A stretch of DNA of 64,000 bases from Owenweeksia hongkongensis DSM 17368 (GCF_000236705.1 NC_016599.1:372001-436000); one strand, 5' to 3'. Counted from the first letter of the stretch, positions 44,038-53,532 are shown. A program made the numbers and translations. The notes: a model not told the origin generated them from the sequence alone.

Positions 44038-45281
44038 AGTCGGTATTGAACGGCTATTGTGCCGAAGGCTCCACCCGAAGTTACAGGAATTACAAGTCCA
44101 TTTATATTGTGGATAGCTAAGGCAAATTTCCAATCACGGCCTATTTGAAAATCATAGCCCAAATCTACACCGGCCCATGTGTAGCCGCCCACTGTGGCTA
44201 TTGCGGTAAGCTGCTGCTTGCGACCAGTTTTTATTCGTGCACCGCCTCTTAGTTGGGGGTAGTATCCTGCCAGGTAACGATAATTTGCTCCAATAAATAC
44301 TTCTGGCAACCATTTGTACTTATCTGTTTTGTGCGTGTAGGCGGCAGAAACTTTAAAAGGCATTAATCTATAGTAGCTTCTTGAATCACTATAGTAAAAG
44401 GCACTTTTATATTCATCGCTGGCGTGATCTCTCAAGCTGTCATTCAAGTCAAAAATGTCACTAAAGTAAACGCCTTCAAATCGAAAAGTACTGTCGGCAT
44501 TTAGCACATTTCCTTTGTCCCAATACATTACTCCAAAGTCTGAAACACTAAGCTGCAAGCTCCCTTTTTCCTTTATGGGAAGTTCTATTGCAGCACCTAC
44601 AGATGCACCGATTCCAGCCATCGGATGTACGTCACCATCTTTATCGCGGGTTTTATAATCCAAATCCATGTCTAAATACGCACCTTGAGGATCGGTATAA
44701 ATGCTGGCCATTTTTACACCATAATAATTATGGTCGTGGCCAGAATGTAAGGAGACAGTAAGTTGAAGTGGATAAATGCTGTCTAGTAAAACATCAAAAT
44801 TGTAATCAATGGATGAGAAATACCAGGTTTCGAATTTTGAGTCACCAATATTTATCGTAGTTCCGGCATAAGGTTTATTTCCATAAAACATAAGGTTTAG
44901 AAGGTCCTTGCTGAGTTTTGCACTGTTATAATAGGTGTTTCTCACATTTATTCCCCAACCTTTTTTATAAGCTCCAAAAATGTCATATCCGGGTTCTTGA
45001 TAACCTGCACTAAAAGATCGAATGTATCCAAAACGTAAAGAGGAGGGGATGCTCTCTAAAAGCTCTTCTTTTTCATCATTGTCAAGAAAATCTTGTGAAA
45101 CAAAATTCAAAAGTTCAATAGCCGAAAGCGAGTTGCTGAGTGCTCCATATTGCACTTTGGCCGAAAGATAAGGGTACTGCTTTACAGGTAAAATTACATC
45201 ATCAACCATATTGGTATCCGAAGATTGACCAAAAGCAAATAGTGCATTAAAAATGAAAAGGCAGGAGTAAAAATGCTTCAT
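44034..45281 (-). CDS. DUF5723-like outer-membrane protein
   Basis: A 415-aa exported protein with a signal peptide (residues 1-18, ending FGQ) and a beta-barrel-like remainder: alternating aromatic strands, a glycine-rich GAYKKGWGINVRNTYYN region, and a final strand ending in IAVQYRL, with a terminal hydrophobic pattern typical of outer membrane barrels. The layout fits DUF5723 proteins. It follows the lipoprotein gene 45282-47366 directly (ATG of this gene next to that stop region), forming a cassette whose partner copy runs the other way at 47546-50460. Function unknown. Confidence 0.8.
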   Translation of the reverse strand: MKHFYSCLFIFNALFAFGQSSDTNMVDDVILPVKQYPYLSAKVQYGALSNSLSAIELLNFVSQDFLDNDEKEELLESIPSSLRFGYIRSFSAGYQEPGYDIFGAYKKGWGINVRNTYYNSAKLSKDLLNLMFYGNKPYAGTTINIGDSKFETWYFSSIDYNFDVLLDSIYPLQLTVSLHSGHDHNYYGVKMASIYTDPQGAYLDMDLDYKTRDKDGDVHPMAGIGASVGAAIELPIKEKGSLQLSVSDFGVMYWDKGNVLNADSTFRFEGVYFSDIFDLNDSLRDHASDEYKSAFYYSDSRSYYRLMPFKVSAAYTHKTDKYKWLPEVFIGANYRYLAGYYPQLRGGARIKTGRKQQLTAIATVGGYTWAGVDLGYDFQIGRDWKFALAIHNINGLVIPVTSGGAFGTIAVQYRL

Positions 45282-47366
45282 TTACTTGGTACGAATAGTT
45301 AAATCCCCGGAAAGGGTCATATCGAGATAATCGGTGTGATAAAGCTTTACCTTTTCAGTAGGTGAAGGAGTTTCCAGATGAACATCCATTACAATCCGTG
45401 TGGTTTTTTTTAAGTTGGCCACTTGCTCAGCATTTAGCGGAAAGTTTAGAATGCTCTGTACTTCAGAAATAGTTTTACCCGCACTATTAGTTTCTCCGGG
45501 AAGTATTCGGTCGCTGGTGCTTAAAATCCCCAATCGTACGCCCATATCATTTACCAAATAAATTTCCACGGAGCCACCCAGAGGAAAATGGTTTTTAGAA
45601 ATCAGTTTCAAAACACCCTGCTGAAGCTGACCATCTTTATCCAGGCTGAAATAATCAAAGGCCATGGAATCTGAAATATGAATATCCGTGGCGGAAAAAT
45701 GCATCGGGATTTCAAGATTCAGATAGGTGTCTATTCCATATTTAGAAAAGATGAATTGATTGTAATCTGGAGCGTTTGTGGGGCCATTGAGGTATGAAGT
45801 TACACTTGTGCTGAAGAAGTTTGGGTTGGCCTCAACCAGCTCATCCAGGTTGCTATTGCTTTTATCTAAGTCTATTTCCAAACTAGAGGCTATTGGGAGA
45901 TTCAGTGCTGATAATGTTGCTGCCGGAATTGTGCTTACAGTGCCAAGTCCATTCCATGCAAGATCTGTGCTGTTTCCTTGATTAATGCCTTGAGGTGTTG
46001 TTGCATTGCTGGATGAAAGGCGATCGATTTGTATGTCAATAGGCGCACCAATACGGTTTACAAATTCAAGCTTAAGCTTTACTTCTTCTAGGTCGATGCT
46101 ACTGTTTTGTAGGTTTCCAAAAAGCGAAACTTCATTTACGTCTTCAGCCAGGCTGGTATCTTTGCCTAAGTAGCCATAACCTTCATCTGCCGTGAGTGCG
46201 GAAATACCTGTTTCTATTAATACACTGTCTTGTAGCGAAAGGCTTATGAGGTTGCCGGTTGAATCAATTTTGCCTAGAAGTATAGTGTGAAAGGTGTTAT
46301 AAATGTTGGTATAAGAAGGCCTTCCTGTAAGGTCAATATTATATCCACTAATGTCTACGGTAGAGTTTTTGGAAGATGTGGCACCTGCAGGAGCGGGGGG
46401 CACATTTTCTATTATTGCAAAAGGCACCCCGTTTTTAGTAGCTCCTGGTACAGAGTAATCTAAGCTAATTTGATCTTCGATGGTGCTAGTAGCATTCAAA
46501 TAAATCGAACCACTTTTTACATTTACAGAAGTGAGCTGAGCCGATCCAGTTTCTATTTCTGTATCAGCGGTATCGTTGGCCAAAATTTGATCAGGAAAAA
46601 TTGCCGTAGCAGAAGATGGAACTAAATTGTCCAGAGATACTGTGATGAAAATTTTACGTGAGGTATCGATTAACATTGAATCTTGACCGCTACCGGGAGT
46701 TCCCAATTTAGCTAAAGTTGCACTCAGCTCACCTTCTATGGTCATTCCATTTAACGCAAAGGTTTCTGAGTAAGTCTCTTGAGGTTTTAGTGTGTCAATA
46801 GTTTTTTGAGCAAGGGTAGTACCGGAAACCTTGTTTTTCAAATTATACTCAATATCAGTAAGTACTAGAGGCAAATCATTATATAATTTTACGGTTATCT
46901 CCCCAGAAACTAGAGTTATATTTTGAAAAATATTGGTCGCGTCTACGGTAAAAGTCTTCTTATTAGTGGTGTTAAAAGGCGGTATGATAGTAGTTTTTCC
47001 GTTATTATAAATTATGAATTGACCTACAGGAGTGCCACTTTTACTTAAATACCCTAATGAAATTGCATCGTTGATTGTTGGACTTCCAAGATTAATATCT
47101 TCAAGCTTTATAATATTGGCAAATGAAGCATCTAATGGCTTAATAATTTCATTGGGAAGTATTGTGGCTAATCTATTTTGATAAACTATGCTCACCAGAC
47201 CATCTGGATCTATGGTTAGATTGGAGTCCGCAAGAATATCACCAATATCCATTCGGGTACTTACCAATGGGGTAAGTGCTTCAACATCCCATTTAGGAAT
47301 TTTTGGGTCAGGCTTACAGCTAAAGGCTAAAACAGCCAAAAGCAAGATGGAAATATAGGGTTTCAT
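45282..47366 (-). CDS. Large surface or periplasmic lipoprotein, paralogue A
   Basis: A 694-aa lipoprotein: the start MKPYISILLLAVLAFSC gives lipidation at Cys17. The rest is beta-rich, with repeated threonine/serine/isoleucine stretches. Near the N-terminus DIGDILADSNLTIDPDGLVSIVYQN aligns with LEDLEARDTNIVVDPDNALRIKY of the lipoprotein at 47546, and both proteins end with a TDY segment (HTDYLDM versus YTDYELG), so they are paralogues. It is followed on the same strand by a DUF5723-like gene with no space. Start at the ATG at 47366; a TTG lies 3 bases upstream. Confidence 0.78.
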   Translation of the reverse strand: MKPYISILLLAVLAFSCKPDPKIPKWDVEALTPLVSTRMDIGDILADSNLTIDPDGLVSIVYQNRLATILPNEIIKPLDASFANIIKLEDINLGSPTINDAISLGYLSKSGTPVGQFIIYNNGKTTIIPPFNTTNKKTFTVDATNIFQNITLVSGEITVKLYNDLPLVLTDIEYNLKNKVSGTTLAQKTIDTLKPQETYSETFALNGMTIEGELSATLAKLGTPGSGQDSMLIDTSRKIFITVSLDNLVPSSATAIFPDQILANDTADTEIETGSAQLTSVNVKSGSIYLNATSTIEDQISLDYSVPGATKNGVPFAIIENVPPAPAGATSSKNSTVDISGYNIDLTGRPSYTNIYNTFHTILLGKIDSTGNLISLSLQDSVLIETGISALTADEGYGYLGKDTSLAEDVNEVSLFGNLQNSSIDLEEVKLKLEFVNRIGAPIDIQIDRLSSSNATTPQGINQGNSTDLAWNGLGTVSTIPAATLSALNLPIASSLEIDLDKSNSNLDELVEANPNFFSTSVTSYLNGPTNAPDYNQFIFSKYGIDTYLNLEIPMHFSATDIHISDSMAFDYFSLDKDGQLQQGVLKLISKNHFPLGGSVEIYLVNDMGVRLGILSTSDRILPGETNSAGKTISEVQSILNFPLNAEQVANLKKTTRIVMDVHLETPSPTEKVKLYHTDYLDMTLSGDLTIRTK

Positions 47367-47443
47367 CAATTTTTAAATCAGGGCAATAAGTTTGCAAGAT
47401 ACCAAACAGATTTTTGATTTAGCAATAAGGGGCTTTTTCCTCC

Positions 47444-47475
47444 TTGTGTCATACATCTAGTAAAACGTAAGTTTG
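47444..47475 (+). promoter_or_regulatory. Candidate promoter for the plus-strand lipoprotein cassette
   Basis: A TTG at 47444-47446 and TAAGTTTG at 47468-47475 are 21 bp apart, near the spacing of the Bacteroidota -33/-7 promoter. The gene ATG lies about 70 bp downstream. Confidence 0.4.
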
Positions 47476-47545
47476 ATAGAAAAATAATTCAGCCATGCCC
47501 AAAACTTTTAACTTAGCCGAAGTTTTACCAAACTCTCGAACTTTT

Positions 47546-49078
47546 ATGAAACAACTAACAATTCTCGCAGTGCTTGTCATAGCTATGTCTTGCTCTAAGG
47601 ATAAGCTAGATTTCGACATGGCGAAAGACATCAGGTTTCAGCCTGAAATAGAAGCGCCACTAATCAATGCAACTCTCAGCCTTGAAGACTTAGAAGCACG
47701 AGATACAAACATTGTAGTGGATCCAGATAATGCATTAAGAATAAAATATACTAAGGATAGCCTATTTTATATTTCAGCCTCAGAATTTGTTAAAATTCCA
47801 GAGCAAAACCCTGTTTCCGTTTCTTTACAAAAAAGTGCACCACAGCTGGATACTGATATTCAATTGGGAACGCTAGGCGGTGTAGAGCTCGGACAAGCTA
47901 CTTTTTCAGCAGGTTTTTATGTAATCAATTTAGAAACCACAAGCCCCGCTGTATCCGCTGTAGATGTAGAGGTAACTTTAAAAAATGCTATTCAGAATGG
48001 CAATCCTATTAGTAAAACGGTGACTTTATCTACGGGTGAAACTTTCGCCAAAGATTCTATTGACCTCTCCAATATTGAGTTTGACTTTACTGGGGGGCAG
48101 CAAAAAGTGAATTATATAGGCATGTCGATGGAGGTTTTAAATCCATCTGCGATGGCACCATCTAGTTCAATTGAAGTTATTACACAGTTCAAAAGACTGG
48201 GGCTGGAAGAAGCGACTGGATTTTTTGGTCAGAGAAGTATTAATATACCTGGAAGCAGTCTGGATTTAGATATTTCCGGTTTAGATGACTTGGTGAATGG
48301 CCTTTACCTTACTGAGCCTAAACTAACCTTAAATACGTCAAGTACATTAGGCGCCAACTTATCCATGAATTTAGATTTGGATGGTATCAATTCAAAAGGA
48401 GATGTAGTAAGTCTGGATGCTGGAAACAAGCCGATAGCTGCAGCGGATGACCCTATTACACCGAAGCAAAACTCAATTACCTTCGATAAGAGCAATAGTA
48501 ATATTGCCGATTTTTTGGCCAACATTCCGGCTGAAGTGCTTTACTCAGGTAAGGTGGAGCTCAATCCATCTGGCATGGCAAATAATTTTATTACAAAGAA
48601 CTCGGGTGTGAAAGTAGGAGTGGATGTAGATGTGCCACTTCGTTTGCGAGCCGATAATATGCAATTGGATAAAATTCTGGATGATATTGATTTTTTTAGT
48701 GAAAACCCAGAGGAAGTAGAAGCACTCACATTAATATTTTACACTGATAATGGTTTTCCATTTGACATGTTTGTGGATGTTCAGTTTCTTGAAATTAATA
48801 CAGGAGATAGTATTCAGGGGTTTCAGTTGCCATTGCTAAAGGCAGCTCCTGTTGATGGCAGTGGAAGGGTAACTTCCAATGCCCCAGTTGAGCGCCTGGA
48901 GGTAACATTTACAGCTGAAATGTTGGATAGAATACAACACGCGGACAAGCTTCGCTTTGTAGGGAAAATAAGTACCGCAAATAGCGGGAGCCAAGTAGCC
49001 ACTCTTTATACAGATTATGAGCTTGGGATAAGGATTGCCGCTCGAGTAAAGTTGAATGTAAAATTGAATGACGAATGA
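47546..49078 (+). CDS. Surface or periplasmic lipoprotein, paralogue B
   Basis: A 510-aa lipoprotein with LAVLVIAMSC (lipidated Cys16 from the ATG at 47546); a start 51 bp upstream (47495) is open but places the signal too far in. After the signal a 490-residue beta-rich body follows, with the N-terminal LEDLEARDTNIVVDPDN segment shared with the lipoprotein at 45282. It is directly followed by a DUF5723-like gene, ATG overlapping its stop (ATGA). Together they match the cassette on the other strand. No function is known. Confidence 0.78.
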   Translation: MKQLTILAVLVIAMSCSKDKLDFDMAKDIRFQPEIEAPLINATLSLEDLEARDTNIVVDPDNALRIKYTKDSLFYISASEFVKIPEQNPVSVSLQKSAPQLDTDIQLGTLGGVELGQATFSAGFYVINLETTSPAVSAVDVEVTLKNAIQNGNPISKTVTLSTGETFAKDSIDLSNIEFDFTGGQQKVNYIGMSMEVLNPSAMAPSSSIEVITQFKRLGLEEATGFFGQRSINIPGSSLDLDISGLDDLVNGLYLTEPKLTLNTSSTLGANLSMNLDLDGINSKGDVVSLDAGNKPIAAADDPITPKQNSITFDKSNSNIADFLANIPAEVLYSGKVELNPSGMANNFITKNSGVKVGVDVDVPLRLRADNMQLDKILDDIDFFSENPEEVEALTLIFYTDNGFPFDMFVDVQFLEINTGDSIQGFQLPLLKAAPVDGSGRVTSNAPVERLEVTFTAEMLDRIQHADKLRFVGKISTANSGSQVATLYTDYELGIRIAARVKLNVKLNDE

Positions 49079-50460
49079 AAAAGCTAATACTTTTCGCTTC
49101 TGCTTTGGTTGGATTTTCTACGCATTCTTTTGCTCAGTCCGATCTTACACTTTATAATTTTAACAGCGTTGCGCAGAGCTTGCATGTAAATCCTGCACTG
49201 CCACAACAAACTCGCGTGTGGGTTGGAATTCCTTTGTTATCGAGCATTCAAGTTTCTTATCATAATGATGGCTTTAGGCCAATAGATCTTTTTGAAACAG
49301 GGACTGACGTAAATGAAAATCTGGATAATATTATCCTGGGTCTCGATGATGAAAGTCAATTTGCCATTAATCAGTCTATTGATTTGCTAGGTGTAGGTTT
49401 TCAAGTGAGTGGAGGGTTTTTAACTCTAGGCGCCCAGCAGGTAACAGACTATAGAATGGATTACCCCGTGGACTTATTGAGATTAGTTCGTTTTGGAAAT
49501 GCTGGGGCAGATTATCGTAGCTCTAATGTTTCTGAGTTTGATTTTGAAACTGTAACTAGAACCAATTACTACATAGGATATCAAAAAGATGTGAATGATA
49601 AATTAAGTCTCGGTGGACGTTTTAAGTATATTATAGGTCAAGGTCATGCTTATGTAGAAAAAATGGATGCCACAATAGAGACTTTGGATAATTCAAACTT
49701 GGAAATTGAAACGGATATTATAATTCGGACTGCTGGAATCAGTGATTACATTGAAGAGAATCCTTTTGAAATTAAGACAAGTGTATTTCCAGATAATAAT
49801 GGTTTTGGAATTGACTTGGGCGCAAATTATGTCCTAGATGATAAGTGGTCTTTTTCTGCGAGTGTATTGGATTTAGGTTTTATAAACTGGAAATCCGGCA
49901 CTAGAGATTATGTTAGCAAAGGAACCTTTGAGTACGAAGGTGTGGATGCTAATCTTAATGATGATGATCCTGTAGGCTCATTTGATGAAATATTGGATAG
50001 TCTTGCAGCAGCCTTCGAATTTACGGAGGTAGACGGTGAAAAATATACAAAGTGGCTAGCGTCAAGAGTGTTTTTGGCAGCCAATTATAAAATTAATGAG
50101 AGGCACACTTTTGGAGCTGTTTATCAAATGAAGTTGTGGAGTGGAACAACCTATCATGACTTTAGTGTAAACTACCAAGGAAGGTTAGCCAGAGCTTTTC
50201 AATATACTGTTAGCTATTCTATTATTAATGGAACTTATAATAATGTGGGAGCTGGGTTTCAAACTAAGTTAGGGCCAGTACAGCTGTATTTGCTTACCGA
50301 CAATTTTTTGAACATCATGTATTATGAGAACCTTGAAACCACCAATGTAAGGCTAGGGTTAAATGTTGCATTATTTGACAAAAAGACTAAGAAGAATAAA
50401 ACTAAGGCACCTACGAATGTTGAAGACGCTTTGGAGCCAGTAAAACTTGAAAACCAATAA
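49075..50460 (+). CDS. DUF5723-like outer-membrane protein, paralogue B
   Basis: A 461-aa exported protein with a signal peptide ending SFAQ (about residue 20). It opens with DLTLYNFNSVAQSLHVNPALPQQTRVWVG (split here), close to the first segment of DUF5723 proteins with their N-P-A-L motif, followed by a beta-barrel-like series of strands, e.g. RFKYIIGQGHAYVEKM. The last 25 residues are lysine-rich and hydrophilic (KKTKKNKTKAPTNVED), a tail after the final strand. The ATG overlaps the lipoprotein stop, so translation is coupled. The related gene at 44034-45281 lies on the opposite strand. Confidence 0.82.
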   Translation: MKKLILFASALVGFSTHSFAQSDLTLYNFNSVAQSLHVNPALPQQTRVWVGIPLLSSIQVSYHNDGFRPIDLFETGTDVNENLDNIILGLDDESQFAINQSIDLLGVGFQVSGGFLTLGAQQVTDYRMDYPVDLLRLVRFGNAGADYRSSNVSEFDFETVTRTNYYIGYQKDVNDKLSLGGRFKYIIGQGHAYVEKMDATIETLDNSNLEIETDIIIRTAGISDYIEENPFEIKTSVFPDNNGFGIDLGANYVLDDKWSFSASVLDLGFINWKSGTRDYVSKGTFEYEGVDANLNDDDPVGSFDEILDSLAAAFEFTEVDGEKYTKWLASRVFLAANYKINERHTFGAVYQMKLWSGTTYHDFSVNYQGRLARAFQYTVSYSIINGTYNNVGAGFQTKLGPVQLYLLTDNFLNIMYYENLETTNVRLGLNVALFDKKTKKNKTKAPTNVEDALEPVKLENQ

Positions 50461-50474
50461 TTAAAAATCAAAGT

Positions 50475-51299
50475 ATGAAAAACTCGAAACTTTTTAGCGG
50501 GACCATCTTAATGGCAGCTTTTGCACTAACAGTAGGATGTGAGGATACAAGTCTTGAAGATTTACTTTCTGAAGGCGATGCTCAGGTGAGTGAAAGTTAT
50601 ATGAAAACAGAGGCATCTCTATACAACCTTTACAGTGTTGTTGATGTAAGCCTTAGAGATTCTTTATTTCAGGTTAATGATTCAGCTATGGTAGATGGTG
50701 CAACTGTAATTCGCAGTGGGTCAAATGTTACAATTAATTTTGGAACAGGTGTAATTGGCAGCGATGGCAGAACACGCAAAGGCATAATAGAAGTAATAGA
50801 GTCAGGTGATTATATGACATCGGCTTCTTTAGACATAGAGCTTAAAGGATATTCAGTAAATGATGAAAAAGTTACTGGAAGCATAGAGCTTGATAAAGCA
50901 GGTAGTGATTTTGGACTTGTAATCACAGGATTTTCAGCAGACCAAGAAATTGAAATTGATGCTAATAAAACCATTTCTTGGAGAAAAGGATTTACAACCT
51001 TGAGCAACAGCGATGATGACGTATTTGATATCAGTGGTACCGCAACAGGTAAAGATTTGAAGGATAATAGAGAGCTATCTACATCAATCACCGAAGCGAT
51101 GAACTACGATAGAAGTTGTGAGTTTAAGATGGTATCTGGAATTATTGAGCTTACACTTCAACCAAATGATAGTATTCCTGACGTAACGGAGGCTGCTATT
51201 GACTTTTTAGCGGATGATGCTTGTAATAATTTAGCTAAAATAAAATTGAAGCAAGGCGAAACTGAAATTGAAGTAACCAAACAATTCAATGGCTTCTAA
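50475..51299 (+). CDS. Third-gene lipoprotein of the plus-strand cassette
   Basis: A 274-aa lipoprotein (LTVGC, lipidated Cys22) with a beta-rich body and no recognisable domain. The residues NDSAMVDGATVIRSGSN and the closing LKQGETEIEVTKQFNGF suggest an immunoglobulin-like or other small beta domain. It starts 14 bp after the DUF5723-like gene and is followed by a strong terminator, so it is the third and last gene of the operon. The minus-strand copy of the cassette has no equivalent third gene. Confidence 0.75.
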   Translation: MKNSKLFSGTILMAAFALTVGCEDTSLEDLLSEGDAQVSESYMKTEASLYNLYSVVDVSLRDSLFQVNDSAMVDGATVIRSGSNVTINFGTGVIGSDGRTRKGIIEVIESGDYMTSASLDIELKGYSVNDEKVTGSIELDKAGSDFGLVITGFSADQEIEIDANKTISWRKGFTTLSNSDDDVFDISGTATGKDLKDNRELSTSITEAMNYDRSCEFKMVSGIIELTLQPNDSIPDVTEAAIDFLADDACNNLAKIKLKQGETEIEVTKQFNGF

Positions 51300-51321
51300 T
51301 CGAACTTTGACAAAATAATAA

Positions 51322-51353
51322 AAGACCCGATACTATCCGTATCGGGTCTTTTT
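51322..51353 (+). terminator. Terminator after the lipoprotein operon
   Basis: A perfect 12-bp stem (AAGACCCGATAC with GTATCGGGTCTT), 5-nt loop, followed by T5. The A-rich run in front makes it likely bidirectional, serving the convergent gene at 51374 as well. Confidence 0.9.
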
Positions 51354-51373
51354 GATTTAATGGAGGTCGAGGT

Positions 51374-51730
51374 TTATTTAAAAGTCATTTTCATAGAATA
51401 GCTCTTGTTTACATTTTCCTTGTCCACAAATATGGCTTGAGAAGCCAGGCTTTTTTCAATATGACTTTTCAGTCTATTGTCTTCGCAAGCCATATCATCA
51501 ATTATTACCTTAAAGCTGTTGGTAACATGAAATTTGATGAATACTGTTTGTGGAGTCATTTCTTGAGTTACAAAAAATGGGGAACTAAGTTTTGAAGCAA
51601 ATTGGTTTTCAATACTGAAGTAGCTTTTGGCCACTTTTTTTTCAGCTTCACCTTCTTCGCCACTAGCCGATACTTGAAAATAAGAGAGTAGGGTAAGGGC
51701 TGTGCTTAGTAGAATTGTTTTAGTTTTCAT
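51374..51730 (-). CDS. Secreted hypothetical protein, small
   Basis: From the ATG at 51730 the protein has a signal peptide (TILLSTALTLLSYFQVSAS) and about 100 mature residues. An upstream frame start (51808) adds a lysine/threonine-rich stretch that looks like untranslated leader. The mature part has an acidic-then-lysine start (GEEGEAEKKVAKSYFS) and a C-terminal beta segment with a pair of Cys-like neighbours (DDMACEDN). No family is recognised. Convergent with the lipoprotein operon; the shared terminator sits just past its stop. Confidence 0.65.
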   Translation of the reverse strand: MKTKTILLSTALTLLSYFQVSASGEEGEAEKKVAKSYFSIENQFASKLSSPFFVTQEMTPQTVFIKFHVTNSFKVIIDDMACEDNRLKSHIEKSLASQAIFVDKENVNKSYSMKMTFK

Positions 51731-51976
51731 GGTGTCAGTCTTTGTTTTGGTTTTTGACTTGGTGTTTGTTTTTTTTAACACCACAAATAGACTGAAGAAA
51801 CCAATCAAGCTGGTTAAGGGCAGGTGCTACTTTTGTTAAGCTTAGATATACTATTTTGAGCTTTAAAGCACTTTGTAAGAAGCATTTATTAAGAATGTAT
51901 ACCCAATATTAAGGCCCCATATCGAGGCCTTAAATTTTGAAATAATTGAGGGTGTTAAGAATCAGGAAGGTATGAT

Positions 51977-52012
51977 TTAAAGAAGATTTTTATCGATAAA
52001 AATCTTCTTTAA
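51977..52012. terminator. 36-nt perfect palindrome, terminator-like
   Basis: A 36-nt perfect inverted repeat, centred on TCGA, whose right end overlaps the stop codon of the gene at 52009. Each arm is TTAAAGAAGATTTTTA, so the hairpin has a 16-bp stem and ends in A/T-rich arms. It would serve as a terminator on the minus strand, although a long perfect palindrome can also be a protein-binding site. Confidence 0.6.
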
Positions 52013-52362
52013 GCAACACTATCCAAAAGTTCATATAGCTTTTGCTTGCTGTCATTCCATAGCTCAAATTGAATCATGCCTATACTCATATTTATCTCGT
52101 GAGCAAAGTGTAAAGTATAATTTGGGCGAAGCTCCAATAAGCAAGCTCGTATATCTTTAAGATGATTTGTGGATTGGCTAAATTTAGCCAGTAACTCATT
52201 TTGCCCACTTGCAGATTGTTGACAAGTTTTAAAAGTGAGAGCCAAAGAATTATCAATTTCCGCAATCAAATCCTCAAAATGTGTACACTTAAGCACACGT
52301 TTTTTTCGCATTTCAAATTCGAGGATCAAATTTTTTGTTTCATTTTGTAGTGACTTAACCAT
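52009..52362 (-). CDS. Small helical hypothetical protein
   Basis: A 117-aa soluble protein, all helical, without known motif: HFEDLIAEIDNSLALTFKTC and ELLAKFSQSTNHLKDIRACLLEL (split here) form amphipathic helices. It could be a four-helix bundle, but I can name no family. The stop is embedded in the 36-nt palindrome. A TAGATTTG element on the minus strand (52370-52377) lies just upstream of the ATG, which would make a nearly leaderless mRNA. ATG start. Confidence 0.6.
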   Translation of the reverse strand: MVKSLQNETKNLILEFEMRKKRVLKCTHFEDLIAEIDNSLALTFKTCQQSASGQNELLAKFSQSTNHLKDIRACLLELRPNYTLHFAHEINMSIGMIQFELWNDSKQKLYELLDSVA

Positions 52363-52369
52363 TAGGTTT

Positions 52370-52377
52370 CAAATCTA
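52370..52377 (-). promoter_or_regulatory. -7-like element TAGATTTG
   Basis: Minus-strand TAGATTTG fits the TAnnTTTG consensus and lies only 7 bp from the ATG at 52362. If used, the transcript would be almost leaderless. Confidence 0.3.
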
Positions 52378-52513
52378 TTAGCGTTTTTAGAGTAGAAAAA
52401 AATTAGAGGAGTCATCTGTTATTATCAAGACGAATATATAGATTTTGATAGTGATAACGGTAGTTTGAGAGATTCCGTATTTCAGTTTTAACACTTATAA
52501 TTATCTTGCAAGC

Positions 52514-52876
52514 ATGCAAAATGTTCCTGTTCAAAATACCTCAGACAGCAGTCACAATTTTAGTTTTTGGTTCCACCTTTTCATCAGCATTTTGGCTTGG
52601 GTTGGTCCTTTTTTATTTTCCTGGTACTTGATGATTACTTCGTACCTAATTGTGATTTTACAATTTATGGTATTCGATAAATGTCTGCTCAATGCAAAAC
52701 ATGATCTCAAAACTGAAGGAGACGCCACTTTTTATTCCTACCTATTTGAGCAAATGGGAATGGAAATAGACAGACCTCGGCTAAAGAAGTTTGTGAGAAT
52801 TTACTTGTACCCAATACTTGGTGCCTTCACAGTACTGTGGCAGCTCTACTTTGGGTTTGAAGCTATTCCATTTTAG
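52514..52876 (+). CDS. Small membrane protein, 120 aa
   Basis: A 120-aa protein with three hydrophobic stretches: about residues 17-38, 40-58 and 98-117. The loop between the second and third (NAKHDLKTEGDATFYSYLFEQMGMEIDRPRLK, split here) is polar and charged. The family is not recognised. It stands alone between two minus-strand genes, with its stop 2 bp from the convergent DsbA-family stop, so the two may interfere by transcription. ATG start. Confidence 0.65.
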   Translation: MQNVPVQNTSDSSHNFSFWFHLFISILAWVGPFLFSWYLMITSYLIVILQFMVFDKCLLNAKHDLKTEGDATFYSYLFEQMGMEIDRPRLKKFVRIYLYPILGAFTVLWQLYFGFEAIPF

Positions 52877-52878
52877 AC

Positions 52879-53532
52879 CTAGCTTTTTTGAATTTCTGAT
52901 TGAATTTTATCTAGAACCTCTTCCATTTCTTCAATACTGCTGTATCCTCTAGTTACCACGTATGCCTTTTGGTCTTGCTGCAGTAGTACTGTAGGGAAGC
53001 CTTTTATTCCCCAATTAGAAACTACCTCAAACTCTTGTTGGGTGAGCTGAAGCAATTTTTGGTTTTGAAGCTTTTCGGCAAAGTCAATTGCATTTAAGCC
53101 AAATTCAGAAGCGCATTTTCCATAGGTATTCCAGTCTGCTGGCGGCATACCTTCGTAATAGATAGCGTTTTGCATGCGAGTGGCAAAAGCAAGTTCGTTT
53201 TCAGGCTGCTGAGTTCTAAAGAGAGCTAGGGCCATTGCAGAGGGTACTGAGGTGAAAATTTCAGAGCTATCATTAAATAGCTTCTGTAAAAAAGGTTCGC
53301 CAAATTTGATGCCCGTTCTATCCTGTACATTTAAATGTCCTTCCTTTATATAGGATGCAACCTCAGAAATAGGCCCAATTCTATCACCTGTTACCATACC
53401 TCCAGAAAGAACTCTAAAATTATAATCCTCTTTATGTTTTTCATAAAATGCATTTATCACTGGGCTAAAACCGTAGCACCAACCGCAAAGAGCATCGTAC
53501 ACATAAAATATAGTAGGCTTGTTTTCAGACAT
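52879..53532 (-). CDS. DsbA-family protein (FrnE-like)
   Basis: A 217-aa protein with thioredoxin-like CxxC in VYDALCGWCYGF (Cys16-Gly-Trp-Cys19 from the ATG at 53532) followed by the helical insertion and a cis-Pro segment (GIKGFPTVLL). Such FrnE/DsbA-like proteins are oxidoreductases or isomerases. No signal peptide is seen, so it probably acts in the cytosol. An upstream ATG (53565) adds 11 poorly conserved residues, so I use the shorter start. It stands alone. Confidence 0.88.
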   Translation of the reverse strand: MSENKPTIFYVYDALCGWCYGFSPVINAFYEKHKEDYNFRVLSGGMVTGDRIGPISEVASYIKEGHLNVQDRTGIKFGEPFLQKLFNDSSEIFTSVPSAMALALFRTQQPENELAFATRMQNAIYYEGMPPADWNTYGKCASEFGLNAIDFAEKLQNQKLLQLTQQEFEVVSNWGIKGFPTVLLQQDQKAYVVTRGYSSIEEMEEVLDKIQSEIQKS

